From positions 80,202 through 144,201 of the forward strand of contig CAZQJC010000259.1 in the NCBI GenBank assembly GCA_964593795.1: a DNA stretch of 64,000 bases, written 5' to 3'. The notes under the pieces were generated by a model. It made no database searches and was not told where the DNA came from. It worked only from the letters and a program-made list of their open reading frames with translations. The stretch's first letter is position 1. Every line of letters starts with the position of its first letter. The stretch is from JAHFDS01 sp964593795 (GTDB taxonomy: Bacteria > Myxococcota_A > Polyangia > JAHFDS01). Positions 42,098 to 50,842 of this stretch are shown here, piece after piece. A program made the position numbers and the translations under genes.

Positions 42098-44022
42098 GGT
42101 AGCACGCCCCCGCTCGCGCCCGTCGCGCGTGGCATCACGCGATCGTGGTCGAGCAGCCACGCGTAGGCGCGCGAGGCGGCGCGCAGCGTGCGCAGGCGTT
42201 CCCGGTCGACCGGTCGCACCGCCAGGGGTTCCCCGTGACGGTAGCCCGGCCCGAGCGCCGCGGGCCCCGGATCGTAGCGGAAGCGCGTGGGCGCCCCGCC
42301 GTCGAGCGACCCGAGCAGCACGGCATCTCCCTCGACCGAGAGCACGCCTCCCTGCAGGAACGCGATCGCGCTCTTGCCCGGCTCCGCGAGGAGGTCGCGC
42401 CCGAGGAAGTGGTGAGAGGCCTCGAGCCCGAGGCGCCCGAGCACGGTCGGCGGGACATCGACGTGGCTCGCGGCCTCGTCGCGCACCGAGGCGCCCTGGA
42501 TCCCTGGACCCGCGACGAGCAGTCCCGTCCACGTGTGCCCGACGTGCGGCACGCCGAGCTCGTCCTGGTGCTCGCGCTGCCAGGCGTTCGGCTGCCCGTG
42601 GTCCCCCGTGATCACGAAGATCGTGCGGTCGAGCTGCCCGGCCTTCCGGACCGCCTCCACGAGCCCGCCGATCGCGCGGTCGGTGAACGCGAGCGCGCGC
42701 GCGTAGGCGAGGTCCGGATCGTCCGGCGTGACCTCGCCGGGCAGGGCGTAGGGGGTGTGCGTGGAGAACGTGTAGATCGACAGGAGGATCGGACGGTCCC
42801 GCGGCCGCTGCCGGTAGAGGTCCTTCGCCACCGCCATCAGCTGATCGTCGGCCGACCACACGAACCGGACGAGGTCGTAGGACCGCGCCATCAGCGCGTG
42901 CAGGTTGTCGAAGCTCGGGTCACTCGCGGCGAGCCAGGCGCGCGCGTAACCGGCTTCGCCGAGGATGTCGGGCAGCGAGCGTGTCGCGATCGACAGGTGC
43001 TCGGCCGCGATGGCGCGGCTCGGGTGGCTCCAGAGCCCGAGGTGGAGGTTCATGTTGCCCTCCCCCGAGGGGAAGCCGGCCGAGTGGCCGTGCACGAAGG
43101 CGACGCCGCGCTCCTGCCACAGCTGCGTGAGGTTCGGCGCGAGCTCGCGCGCCCGCGGGCTGCGGAGGTCGAGCGTCCAGCCGCGAAGGGACTCGATGGC
43201 GATCATGATCACGTCGGGCCGTCCGCCCATCGGTCGCCCGCGAAAGCGCGCGAGGCTCGCGGCCTCGTCCGGCACCGGCCGCCAGAGCGGGAACGGCCCC
43301 GGCGAGGGCGCGCGCCCGAGCGCGAGCGCGAGCGCCTCGAAGTCGGCCGGGGTCGGCGGAGACAGCTCGAAGAGCGCGCGGCCGAGATCGAGCGAGAGGC
43401 CGCACTCGAACGGCGCCACCAGGCGCCACTTCCGCCGAGCCGGCTCGAGGTAGATGCTGCCGCCCAGGCACGCCAGGCCCACGAGGCCCAGCCAGCGCGC
43501 CCGGGGTACGCGCACCGGACGGCGCGGTGCGAGCAGGAACGCCACGAGCGGCAGCCCGGCCGCCGCGACCGACGCCGCGAGGGCGGGCACGTCCTGGGCC
43601 AAAAAGCGCGTCGCCTCGGCCCGCGCGCCGGCGTCGGAGACCCGCGCAAGGGCGCCGTGCAAGAAGACGCCGTGCAGCCTGAGACCCATCCATCTCCGCA
43701 GGTGCACGTCGATCTCGCAGCCGAGAAGGTGCAGGCCGACCAGCACCAGCACGAGCGCGGAGAGCCGCCGCCCCCGCGGTCCGAGGCGCCACGAGACGCC
43801 AGCCAGCGCGGCCGCGCCGAGGAGCAGCAGGGCGAGCTCCGCGACGATCGCGATGGGGACGAAGCGCCAGGGCAGCACGGCGACGCCCACCCCGCGCGGC
43901 GTCGGCAGGTAGTAGAGGGCCCAGATCGACCCGAGGCGCGCGAGGACCAGCGCGACGAAGAGCACCACCCAGCGCAAGTTCAGCTCGCGCCACGGTGTCG
44001 CCGCCGGCAACGCATCGCTCAC
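42094..44022 (-). CDS. Membrane-anchored sulfatase-fold transferase (LtaS/phosphoethanolamine-transferase-like)
   Basis: 642 residues. The N-terminal 200 residues hold about five transmembrane helices. The C-terminal alkaline-phosphatase-type domain begins VIMIAIESLRGW (metal Glu), has GFPSGEGNMNLHLG in the place of the nucleophile Ser/Thr, and ends with VITGDHGQPN (Asp-His metal ligands). This layout matches LTA synthases and phosphoethanolamine/phosphoglycerol transferases, which move a phospho-alcohol from a phospholipid to a sugar or lipid on the outer face of the inner membrane. In a Gram-negative lipid locus, headgroup transfer to a glycolipid or polysaccharide is likely. GTG at 44022 overlaps the upstream glycosyltransferase stop. 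Confidence 0.78.
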   Translation of the reverse strand: MSDALPAATPWRELNLRWVVLFVALVLARLGSIWALYYLPTPRGVGVAVLPWRFVPIAIVAELALLLLGAAALAGVSWRLGPRGRRLSALVLVLVGLHLLGCEIDVHLRRWMGLRLHGVFLHGALARVSDAGARAEATRFLAQDVPALAASVAAAGLPLVAFLLAPRRPVRVPRARWLGLVGLACLGGSIYLEPARRKWRLVAPFECGLSLDLGRALFELSPPTPADFEALALALGRAPSPGPFPLWRPVPDEAASLARFRGRPMGGRPDVIMIAIESLRGWTLDLRSPRARELAPNLTQLWQERGVAFVHGHSAGFPSGEGNMNLHLGLWSHPSRAIAAEHLSIATRSLPDILGEAGYARAWLAASDPSFDNLHALMARSYDLVRFVWSADDQLMAVAKDLYRQRPRDRPILLSIYTFSTHTPYALPGEVTPDDPDLAYARALAFTDRAIGGLVEAVRKAGQLDRTIFVITGDHGQPNAWQREHQDELGVPHVGHTWTGLLVAGPGIQGASVRDEAASHVDVPPTVLGRLGLEASHHFLGRDLLAEPGKSAIAFLQGGVLSVEGDAVLLGSLDGGAPTRFRYDPGPAALGPGYRHGEPLAVRPVDRERLRTLRAASRAYAWLLDHDRVMPRATGASGGVLP

Positions 44023-44993
44023 GACGCGGCCGCCGGCGGGCTGCGCGTCTCGCCCGGCGCGCGCGCGCAGAGCCAGCGCGTGCGGAGGTGGCGCAGGACG
44101 ATCGTGTTGTTGCGGCGCTCCGGGTCGCCTCCGCCACGGTTGATCCGTCCTAGGCTCGTGCGCCGGTGCAGGGGCGCGAGGCTCCACACGTTCAGGCAGT
44201 ACCGCCGCGCGGGGAGCACGTACTTGGGCGCGCGGCAGTGCGCGCTGATCCAGACGTCGTCCACGAAGAAGGCGGCCTCGGGGGCGCTGTCGTACGCGAA
44301 CAGCGCCTCGAGGTCGAGGTCGCGCGGCCGCACGAGGTAGCCGGAATACCCCTGCAGGACATCGACCTGCCGCGGGCGCGAGACGCGCGTGCCCTTGATG
44401 GGTGCGGGGGGCCGCCCGAGCACGTTCGAAAGGAGCGTCGTCGGCCGGTCGGTCAGGTCCGCGGGCACTCGCCATCCGCTCGCGCCCCAGACGCGGTCCG
44501 GCGCAGCTAGAGCGGCCGCCGCGAAGCCGGCCACGAACCCGGGCGGGTAGAGCTTGTCGTCGTCCACCACGAGCAGCGGCTGACCGGAGGGCTCGTCGCG
44601 CAGCGCCGGCAGGAGCTTGGTGGCCGGCCCGTGGTCCTCGCAGCGGACGAGGCGCACGCCCTCGAGGCGCGACAGCCACGCGGGGACCTCGTAGGCCAGG
44701 CCAGAGCGCCGGCTCCGGTGCGGTAGGTGGATGCGGATCGCGCGCGGCCGGGCGCTCTGCGCGAACAGGCTCTTGAGCGTGGGGCCGAGGTGCGCGATGC
44801 GCTCGGGGGTCGAGGTGAGGCAGACGACGACGTCAGCCGCGGGCGCGCGCGCAGAACGCCGTTGCCAGCGCTCGAGGGAGCGCGAAGCGAGCGCGAGCCG
44901 GTACGCGCCGTCGAGTAGCAGGCAGCGGCCGGAGAGGAAGTCGTAGGCGAGCACGCCCACGCAGGCGGCCAGGATGCCGAACGCCAGCGTCAT
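44019..44993 (-). CDS. Membrane-anchored glycosyltransferase-like protein
   Basis: 324 residues. One N-terminal helix (ILAACVGVLAYDFLSG) is followed by a Rossmann-like domain: VVVCLTSTPERIAHLGPTL, a DDD metal motif in LLVVDDDKLYPPGFV, and FFVDDVWISAH as a second acidic site. This resembles GT-A-type transferases with CLTSxPxR openings found in polysaccharide loci. Donor and acceptor unknown. The ATG overlaps the Stealth gene stop (ATGA), and its own stop overlaps the sulfatase GTG, so the three probably modify the same glycan. Confidence 0.72.
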   Translation of the reverse strand: MTLAFGILAACVGVLAYDFLSGRCLLLDGAYRLALASRSLERWQRRSARAPAADVVVCLTSTPERIAHLGPTLKSLFAQSARPRAIRIHLPHRSRRSGLAYEVPAWLSRLEGVRLVRCEDHGPATKLLPALRDEPSGQPLLVVDDDKLYPPGFVAGFAAAALAAPDRVWGASGWRVPADLTDRPTTLLSNVLGRPPAPIKGTRVSRPRQVDVLQGYSGYLVRPRDLDLEALFAYDSAPEAAFFVDDVWISAHCRAPKYVLPARRYCLNVWSLAPLHRRTSLGRINRGGGDPERRNNTIVLRHLRTRWLCARAPGETRSPPAAAS

Positions 44994-45964
44994 GCGGCGC
45001 TGCGTGCGCCCTCGCGCTCGAAGCGAGAGGGCTCGGGGAACGTGCGCGCGAGGAAGCGCCGCGCGACGTCCTCGGCCCGACGCGAGGGCCGGGCGCCGAA
45101 GTTGTCGTTCAGGCAGGCCAGCTTGGGGCTCTTGCGGGCGAGGCGCGCGAGCAGCAGCGCGTTCCACAGGGCCACACCCTCGAGGCCCACGTAGCCGACT
45201 TCGCGGCGCACCTGGTCGCGCGGGACCCACTCGGCCAGGCCCTCGTGCCAGAGGAAATGCGGGTAGAGATGCTCGGTCGCCACGTCTCCGGGCGAGCGGA
45301 ACCGGCTGGCGCGTGTGCGCGCGATCGCGGCCGCGAAGACGTCGAGGCAGCGACGAAGGGAAGCGCGATCCACGAACAGCGGGGCTCGCTTGACGCAGGC
45401 TCGCGGTGCCTGGCCGTAGCGCTGGTCGAGCTCATGGTTCGACCACGCGAGGGCGAGGTCCCAGCGCGGGGCGTCCTTGGCGAACCGGCGGGCCGCCCCG
45501 GGCGTCGGCCGGCCATCCGACCAGAGCCGGAGGCGGCCGTCGGGCGTCACGAAGTCACCGGGAGCCACCGAGCGCAGGAACAGGCGATCGTCCTCGAGGT
45601 AGAGGAATCGCTCCGACACGCCCGGCAGGTCGGCCAGGTGCGAGACGATCGCGAACGAGTTGAACGACGGCAGGTGCGCCGGATCGAAGAGCGCGTCGTG
45701 GTGCACGATCTCGACCGCGCCCGGTGCGAGCCAGCGGGGCACCTGCGGCCGCATCGTCACGAGGTGGACGCGCCGCGCCCACGGCGCGAAGCGTTCGAGC
45801 GCGCGCAGGCTGTAGCGCAGGAGCTCGAGGTTGTCGCGGGTCCGGTTGGGGTTCCCGTCGTGCCCGTCCCGGGCGTGCGCGGAGAGCTCGGCCGCGTAAC
45901 CCGGCCACGCATCGTCGACCCAGGTGTAGACGACGTCGAAGGGTTCCACGGCTCGCGCGTCCAA
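44990..45964 (-). CDS. Stealth-family sugar-1-phosphate transferase
   Basis: About 324 residues. The four conserved regions of Stealth proteins are visible: CR1 FDVVYTWVDDAWPGY, CR2 DNLELLRYSLRALERFAPW with LYLEDDRLFLR, then CR3-like TEHLYPHFLWHEGLAEW and a C-terminal LACLNDNFG (CR4-like). Stealth enzymes transfer hexose-1-phosphate to build phosphodiester-linked capsular polymers. The start is uncertain: TTG at 45964 follows a TATCCT box by 7 nt, while GTG at 45949 gives MEPFDVVYT. It is first of the Stealth - glycosyltransferase - sulfatase - PqqD operon and diverges from the GINT1-like gene. Confidence 0.85.
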   Translation of the reverse strand: MDARAVEPFDVVYTWVDDAWPGYAAELSAHARDGHDGNPNRTRDNLELLRYSLRALERFAPWARRVHLVTMRPQVPRWLAPGAVEIVHHDALFDPAHLPSFNSFAIVSHLADLPGVSERFLYLEDDRLFLRSVAPGDFVTPDGRLRLWSDGRPTPGAARRFAKDAPRWDLALAWSNHELDQRYGQAPRACVKRAPLFVDRASLRRCLDVFAAAIARTRASRFRSPGDVATEHLYPHFLWHEGLAEWVPRDQVRREVGYVGLEGVALWNALLLARLARKSPKLACLNDNFGARPSRRAEDVARRFLARTFPEPSRFEREGARSAA

Positions 45965-45971
45965 CAGGTCG

Positions 45972-45977
45972 AGGATA
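45972..45977 (-). promoter_or_regulatory. Candidate -10 box (TATCCT) for the Stealth operon
   Basis: Read on the minus strand, TATCCT is followed by 7 nt and then TTG (45964). On the other strand of the same spacer TACGAT (46026-46031) lies 8 nt before GTG 46040. Confidence 0.4.
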
Positions 45978-46039
45978 GAAGCTCGGCCGGGCGCCTGCCA
46001 GTGTCCTGGACGCCGCGCCGGTGGGTACGATAGGGGTCG

Positions 46040-47719
46040 GTGCAAGCTCCCCTCACGGTCGTCACGGCCGCCGACGCCCGGTTCGCGCGCTGCCTCCACG
46101 AGCTGCTCGCCAGCGTCGCGCGGACCTGCGCCGGATCGGGTGTGCGCGTGATCGTGTGGGACCTCGGCCTCGGCGCCGAGCGCGGGCGCCTCACGCGTCG
46201 CTTCCCGTGGGCGACTTTGCGCGACTTCCCCTTCGACGAGCTCCCACCCCACGTGCGGCTCGCGCGCGCGACCTTCGCCTGGAAGCCCGTTGCGGTGTGG
46301 CGCTCGATCGAGGAGAGCGGAGGTCCGGTGCTGTGGCTAGACGCCGCGACGCTCCTGCGCGCGTCCCCCGAGCGCGTGCTCACCTCCCTGCGGCAAGGCG
46401 GCGTGTTCTCGCTGCGTGGGCAGAGCGCCCTGGCCGAGCGCTGCCACCCGGGCCTGCTCGAGCGGTTGTCGGTCGCCCCGGACCTGCTCGACCGCGCCGA
46501 GCGCATCGGCGGGGTGATCGGGCTCGATCCGTCGCGTCCCGCGGTGCGCGCGCTGGCGGAGCGCTGGCGCGACCTCGCGCTCGACGAGCAGGCGATTGCC
46601 CCGCCCGGGCCCCTGCCGCCGGGGGTGCGCCACCAGTACGACCAGTCACTCCTCTCGGTGCTCCTGCACGAGGCGGCCGCGCGCGGCGAGATCGAGCTCG
46701 GTCCGGACGAGGTGGACATCAGCTCGGCGCGGCCCCTGCGCTGGCTCTCGACGCGCAACCGCCTGCCTGGCTGGACGCCGCTCTGGGCCGGCGCGTTCGC
46801 GCGCGCCGCGTGGGCGTCGTGGAAGGCCGCCGACCGGATGGTGCTCCGCGCGCGGGCGTTCTGGGCCACCCGCGTCCGCGGCCTGTGGCGCTGGCTGCAT
46901 GATCGCTTCCACGTGGTGGTGGCCGAGGGCAGCCACGACGTGCACCTCGAGCCGCCGCCGCTGCGCTACCACGCCGATCCGTTCCCCCTCGTGCGAGATG
47001 GCAAGACCCACCTCTTCGTCGAGGACTTCGACCACCTGCTCGATCGGGCCCGCATCAGCCTGATCACGCTCGGCCGAGACGGGCGGGCGACCGGGCCCGC
47101 GCAGCCCGTGCTCGAGCGCCCGTACCACCTGTCGTACCCGCACGTCTTCGAGCACCAGGGGCGCCTCTTCATGGTCCCCGAGTCCAAGGGCCGCCGGACC
47201 ATCGACCTTTACGTGTGCGATCGCTTCCCGGATGGATGGCGGCTCTGCCGTCGCCTCTTCCGGGACCTCGATGCAGCGGACTCGACGCTGCTGTGGCACG
47301 ACGGGTGGATCTGGATGTTCACCTTCGTGCGCCAGGGCAACGAGGAAGGCCGCGCGCTCGCGATCTACCGGACGCGCGATCTCCTGGGCGGCGCCTGGGA
47401 GCCGCACCCGGTCAACGCCGAGCGGCGCTACGCGGACCGCCCGCACCAGAGCGGCCGCAGCGCGGGTGCGTTCGTGCAGGACGGCCCCCACTGGCTCCGC
47501 CCCGCGCAGGACAACCCGCACCACTACGGCGAGGGCCTGACCCTCCAGCGGATCCTGCGCCTCGACGCGACGGGCTTCGAGGAGGCGCCGGTCGAGGCCT
47601 CCCACCCGCTGGCGCGCGCCGTGTGCGGGCGGGGCTGGCATCACCTCGCCGTGCTCGGGCCCGACCGGCTCGTCGGCGACACCCGCGACCGCGTGTCCGC
47701 CTGGGACCTCTTCCGGTGA
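46040..47719 (+). CDS. Two-domain glycosyltransferase with C-terminal GINT1-like domain
   Basis: 559 residues. The N-terminal half (about 1-255) looks like a GT-A nucleotide-diphospho-sugar transferase: TVVTAADARFARCL, then a GPVLWLDAATLL metal-type region and HQYDQSLLSVLL. The C-terminal half (about 290-559) matches the beta-propeller-like domain found at the N-terminus of plant glucosamine inositolphosphorylceramide transferase 1: YHADPFPLV, HLFVEDFD, YHLSYPHVFEHQGRLFMVPE, DLDAADSTLLWHDGWIWMF. In bacteria this domain is common in glycan loci, so a sphingolipid role is not proven. GTG start with TACGAT 8 nt upstream. It is co-translated with the next glycosyltransferase. Confidence 0.72.
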   Translation: MQAPLTVVTAADARFARCLHELLASVARTCAGSGVRVIVWDLGLGAERGRLTRRFPWATLRDFPFDELPPHVRLARATFAWKPVAVWRSIEESGGPVLWLDAATLLRASPERVLTSLRQGGVFSLRGQSALAERCHPGLLERLSVAPDLLDRAERIGGVIGLDPSRPAVRALAERWRDLALDEQAIAPPGPLPPGVRHQYDQSLLSVLLHEAAARGEIELGPDEVDISSARPLRWLSTRNRLPGWTPLWAGAFARAAWASWKAADRMVLRARAFWATRVRGLWRWLHDRFHVVVAEGSHDVHLEPPPLRYHADPFPLVRDGKTHLFVEDFDHLLDRARISLITLGRDGRATGPAQPVLERPYHLSYPHVFEHQGRLFMVPESKGRRTIDLYVCDRFPDGWRLCRRLFRDLDAADSTLLWHDGWIWMFTFVRQGNEEGRALAIYRTRDLLGGAWEPHPVNAERRYADRPHQSGRSAGAFVQDGPHWLRPAQDNPHHYGEGLTLQRILRLDATGFEEAPVEASHPLARAVCGRGWHHLAVLGPDRLVGDTRDRVSAWDLFR

Positions 47720-48564
47720 GGTTCCTGACCTATGCGACCGAGGAGACCGACGGCCTCGCGCTCTTCCTGGCCTCGTGCGCGCGCTTCGGGCGCAGGCCCG
47801 AGGTGCTCGGCCGCGGGCGCCGCTTCACCGGCCACGGCCTCAAGATCACGCTCCTTGTCGAGCACCTCGCCCGGCTCGATCCCGAGGAGGTGGTGCTCTA
47901 CACGGACGGCTACGACGTGCTCTGCCTGCGCGATCCTGAGCCCCTCGAGGACGATCTGGCGCACCCGCTCGTGTTCTCTGCGGAGCCCTACCTCAAGCTC
48001 CTGGCCTGGAACAAGCCCTGGCACTGGCTCCGGTACCCGCGCGGGCGCGCGCCGTTCCCGCAGGCGCGGTACCTCAACGCCGGCTGCTTCGTGGGCCGTG
48101 CCGGCCATGCCCTCGGTGTGTTCTCGCAGCTCGGCCTCGACGAGCACGCGGTGTGTGATCAGACCGCGCTCGCGCTCTACTTCCTGGCGCACCAGAGAAC
48201 GCTCGCCCTCGACTACGAGCAGCGCCTGTTCGCGACCACGAGCGGGCGCGAGGGCTTCGAGGCCGAGGATTTCGAGATCGGGCCGGGCACGTTGCGCCAC
48301 CGCGGCGGCGGGAGCGCGCCCTATTTCTTGCATTTCCCGGGCAAGAACCGCGTCGGTCAGGACGCCGTGGCCCGCCGGCTGGGATTTTCGGGCCTCGTCG
48401 TGGACGGGGCGGACGTCGCCCGCTACGCGCGCGACCATCGCCTGAACCGCCGAGCCCGCGCGCTCGGCGTCGACCGCTACGGCCTGCACCTCGTCGAGGC
48501 CGCCGCCAAGACCGGCCTGGCCGCCGGCGCCGCGGCGGGCGTCCTCTGGCTCTGCGGATGCTGA
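47716..48564 (+). CDS. PLOD/procollagen-galactosyltransferase-like glycosyltransferase
   Basis: 282 residues. The N-terminus VRFLTYATEETDGLALFLAS, VEHLARLDPEEVVLYTDGYDVL (with the TDGYD acidic motif) and ARYLNAGCFVGRAG followed by DQTALALYFL match the GT-A domain of the PLOD1-3-like and Cgt-type family. It probably uses a UDP-sugar. GTG at 47716 overlaps the preceding gene stop (GTGA). The C-terminal hydrophobic tail (GLAAGAAAGVLWLCGC) may tether it to the membrane. Part of a three-glycosyltransferase plus-strand operon. Confidence 0.75.
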   Translation: MRFLTYATEETDGLALFLASCARFGRRPEVLGRGRRFTGHGLKITLLVEHLARLDPEEVVLYTDGYDVLCLRDPEPLEDDLAHPLVFSAEPYLKLLAWNKPWHWLRYPRGRAPFPQARYLNAGCFVGRAGHALGVFSQLGLDEHAVCDQTALALYFLAHQRTLALDYEQRLFATTSGREGFEAEDFEIGPGTLRHRGGGSAPYFLHFPGKNRVGQDAVARRLGFSGLVVDGADVARYARDHRLNRRARALGVDRYGLHLVEAAAKTGLAAGAAAGVLWLCGC

Positions 48565-49508
48565 CGTTGCTCTTGCGGCGCCACAACCCGCGGCCACGGC
48601 GGCTCGCAATCGTGATGGTGGTGCGCAACGAAGCGGATGTGCTCGAGACGAGCCTCGCCCATCACTTCGCGCACGGCGTCGATCTGGCGGTGGTGGCGGA
48701 CAATCGCTCGGAGGACGGCACCCGCGAGATCCTCCGTCGTCACGAGGCCGCCGGCCGCGTGGCCTGGTACGCCGAGGACGCGGACGACTACGATCAGGGC
48801 GCCTGGGTGACGCGTCTATGCGACCGAGCCCGGCGTGAGCACGGCGCGGACTGGCTGCTCGTCGCGGACGCGGACGAGCTCTGGACGCCGGCCGAGGGCG
48901 CGACCGATCTCAAGGAGGTCGTCGAGCGCGCGACCGCTCCGGCGCTGGAGGCCCCGCACACGAACCTCGTGCGCGTGCTCGCGGAGGGCGAGGCGGACGA
49001 CGCCCCGCTCGCGGCGCACGACTACCTCGCGGTGGTGCGACCGATCCGCAGGCCGGACCTGCGAGCCGCGCTGCGCACGGGCGCGACCACGGACACGCTG
49101 GTCCCGGAGGGTCTCGGCTGGATCTTCTGGTCACCGGCGGACAGCCGCATCCTCATCCGCGCCGCGGATGTGGGCCAGGTGCGCTTGGGCAACGACGTCG
49201 AGCGCCGGCGCGGGCCCCTTCGTCGAGGCCGTTTCGCGGTCTCGCACCTGCCCATCAGACGCTTCGCGCAGTTCGAGGCCAAGGTGCGGCTCGGCGCGAC
49301 CGCCCTGGCCGGCAACGCGTCGCACCGCGCCGACCGGGGCAGCCACTGGCGCTGGTGGCTCGAGGTCTGGCGCGCGGGCCGCCTGCGCGAGGAGTTCGAG
49401 ACCCTCGTGATCCGTGGCCAGGCGCGCATGGACGCGCTGCGCGCGCAGGGCGTCGTGGCGCCGGCGTCCTGGCCGCACTGGCGCGGGCTCGCGGGCTCGA
49501 TCCCGTGA
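48558..49508 (+). CDS. GT2-like glycosyltransferase
   Basis: 316 residues. The opening AIVMVVRNEADVLETSLAHH, VADNRSEDGTREIL and the acidic WLLVADADELW are the three hallmark parts of the Glyco_tranf_2_4 subfamily. There are no transmembrane helices. It overlaps the previous gene by 7 bp. It ends 94 bp before the convergent desaturase stop; that spacer holds no recognisable gene. Confidence 0.8.
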   Translation: MLTLLLRRHNPRPRRLAIVMVVRNEADVLETSLAHHFAHGVDLAVVADNRSEDGTREILRRHEAAGRVAWYAEDADDYDQGAWVTRLCDRARREHGADWLLVADADELWTPAEGATDLKEVVERATAPALEAPHTNLVRVLAEGEADDAPLAAHDYLAVVRPIRRPDLRAALRTGATTDTLVPEGLGWIFWSPADSRILIRAADVGQVRLGNDVERRRGPLRRGRFAVSHLPIRRFAQFEAKVRLGATALAGNASHRADRGSHWRWWLEVWRAGRLREEFETLVIRGQARMDALRAQGVVAPASWPHWRGLAGSIP

Positions 49509-49602
49509 GACAAGGCGGCGCAAGGCCGCGCCCAGGAGCCGGCATGCACGGCGTTCAGGACCTGGTGGCGCCTGTGACCGGATCGACATCGCGCGCCGAC
49601 CC

Positions 49603-50697
49603 TCACCCCCGCGAGGGATTCGCCTGAGCCCGTCCAGCGGAGGAGGCTCCAGGCTCCCCGGAGGTCGCCAGCGTCTGCGCGAGCATCGCGCTAGGCCGAC
49701 GGGGCGCGCCCGCCAAGACGTACGCGTACCACCACGAGAGGTAGCCGCGTCGGGCCGGTGACGGAAAGCCGTGGGGTGCGAGCGCCCGCAGCGTCGGAAG
49801 GCGGTTCCACGGGACGCCGGGGAAGGTGTGGTGCTCGTCGTGATGGCCCGTGTTGAAGAGCAAGCGGTTCCAGAGGCCGTAGTCGGATCGCGTGGGTGTC
49901 TCGGGATCGGTGTCGGAGTGCTCGCTCAGGACCTGGCCGACGTTGGTCACGGCCCAGCGCCCCTGGAAGAACGAGAGCGACCACACGAGGAAGAGCAGCG
50001 ACCAGGGCCCGAGGAGGAGCGCGCTCGACGCGAGCACGGCGATCGAGACCGCCGCGAGCGCGCCGCGACGCACCGGGGGCACCGCGACCCTGGGTACGCA
50101 CCGCCGCGCGTCGGCGCGAAGCCCGGGATCCACGCGCCGCTCGATGGCCTCGACGAGGTCATCACTCACGAGAAAGCCGAGCGGCAGCGCATCGAGCAGC
50201 AGGTGCAGGCCGATCAGGGCCGCATGGAGCCGGGGCCGCGTGGCGCGGAGCCGCGCGCGGCTGCGGATGCGCAGGGCATCCTTGTGTTCGTAGTCGCGGG
50301 TGTAGTCGCCGAGGTAGGGGTGGTGGCTGTGGATGTGATCGCGCTGGTACTGCGCGTGGTGGCCGAACGAGTGGAGCAGCACCTCCAGGAGGAGGTCGAC
50401 GGTCCAGCGGCCGGCCCTGCTCGTGAGCACCAGGCGGTGCGCAGCCTCGTGGACCAGGCTGCCCCCGGCGTGCAGCACGAGCTGGCCCGGTACGAAGGCC
50501 ATCACCGCCACGAGCAGTACGCCGCCGTCGCGAACCGCGACGGTCATGGAGGCCCGAAGGGCGATCAGCGCGAGGATGGCCAGCAGCGTCCAGGGGTTTG
50601 CCCCCTCGAGACGAGCAAGCTCGGGAACAGCGCCGAGGAGCTCGCGCCGCCTACGCTGGTGGGCGCGCGCGGCGTCCGAGGGGCCACCGTCAGCCAC
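49603..50697 (-). CDS. Membrane fatty-acid desaturase, sphingolipid delta-4-desaturase-like
   Basis: 364 residues with four or more hydrophobic segments and three histidine boxes: H83-E-A-A-H87, H121-IHS-H125-H126 (an HxxxHH variant), and H286-DE-H289-H290 in TGHHDEHHTFPGVPWNRLP. The third box with its FPxxPxxxLP continuation, and HPYLGDYTRDYEH after box 2, closely resemble the DES family that puts the 4,5-trans double bond into long-chain bases; generic acyl-lipid desaturases are the alternative. GTG at 50697 has TATCGT 6 nt upstream. It is the strongest single hint of sphingoid chemistry besides the oxoamine synthase. Confidence 0.8.
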   Translation of the reverse strand: MADGGPSDAARAHQRRRRELLGAVPELARLEGANPWTLLAILALIALRASMTVAVRDGGVLLVAVMAFVPGQLVLHAGGSLVHEAAHRLVLTSRAGRWTVDLLLEVLLHSFGHHAQYQRDHIHSHHPYLGDYTRDYEHKDALRIRSRARLRATRPRLHAALIGLHLLLDALPLGFLVSDDLVEAIERRVDPGLRADARRCVPRVAVPPVRRGALAAVSIAVLASSALLLGPWSLLFLVWSLSFFQGRWAVTNVGQVLSEHSDTDPETPTRSDYGLWNRLLFNTGHHDEHHTFPGVPWNRLPTLRALAPHGFPSPARRGYLSWWYAYVLAGAPRRPSAMLAQTLATSGEPGASSAGRAQANPSRG

Positions 50698-50703
50698 TGG
50701 CGC

Positions 50704-50709
50704 ACGATA
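50704..50709 (-). promoter_or_regulatory. Candidate -10 box (TATCGT) for the desaturase gene
   Basis: TATCGT on the minus strand ends 6 nt before the GTG at 50697 with no ribosome binding site between. Confidence 0.4.
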
Positions 50710-50818
50710 TCATCGACCCGCGTGGGCACCACCGGCCGATCGAGCCGGGCTGGGGGACGATCGGCTGGCGAATCGGGAGCCCACCCGAGGGGCGAGCGAG
50801 GTGGGGGAGGGCAGGCTT

Positions 50819-50839
50819 GGATCGCGCGTCGCGCGATCC
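50819..50839. terminator. Perfect palindrome GGATCGCGCG-T-CGCGCGATCC
   Basis: Two 10-bp arms flank a single T, directly after the stop of the FkbM gene (minus strand). There is no T-run, so it is not a classical intrinsic terminator. It may be an RNA hairpin protecting the 3' end or a binding site for a dimeric protein. Confidence 0.5.
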
Positions 50840-50842
50840 TGG

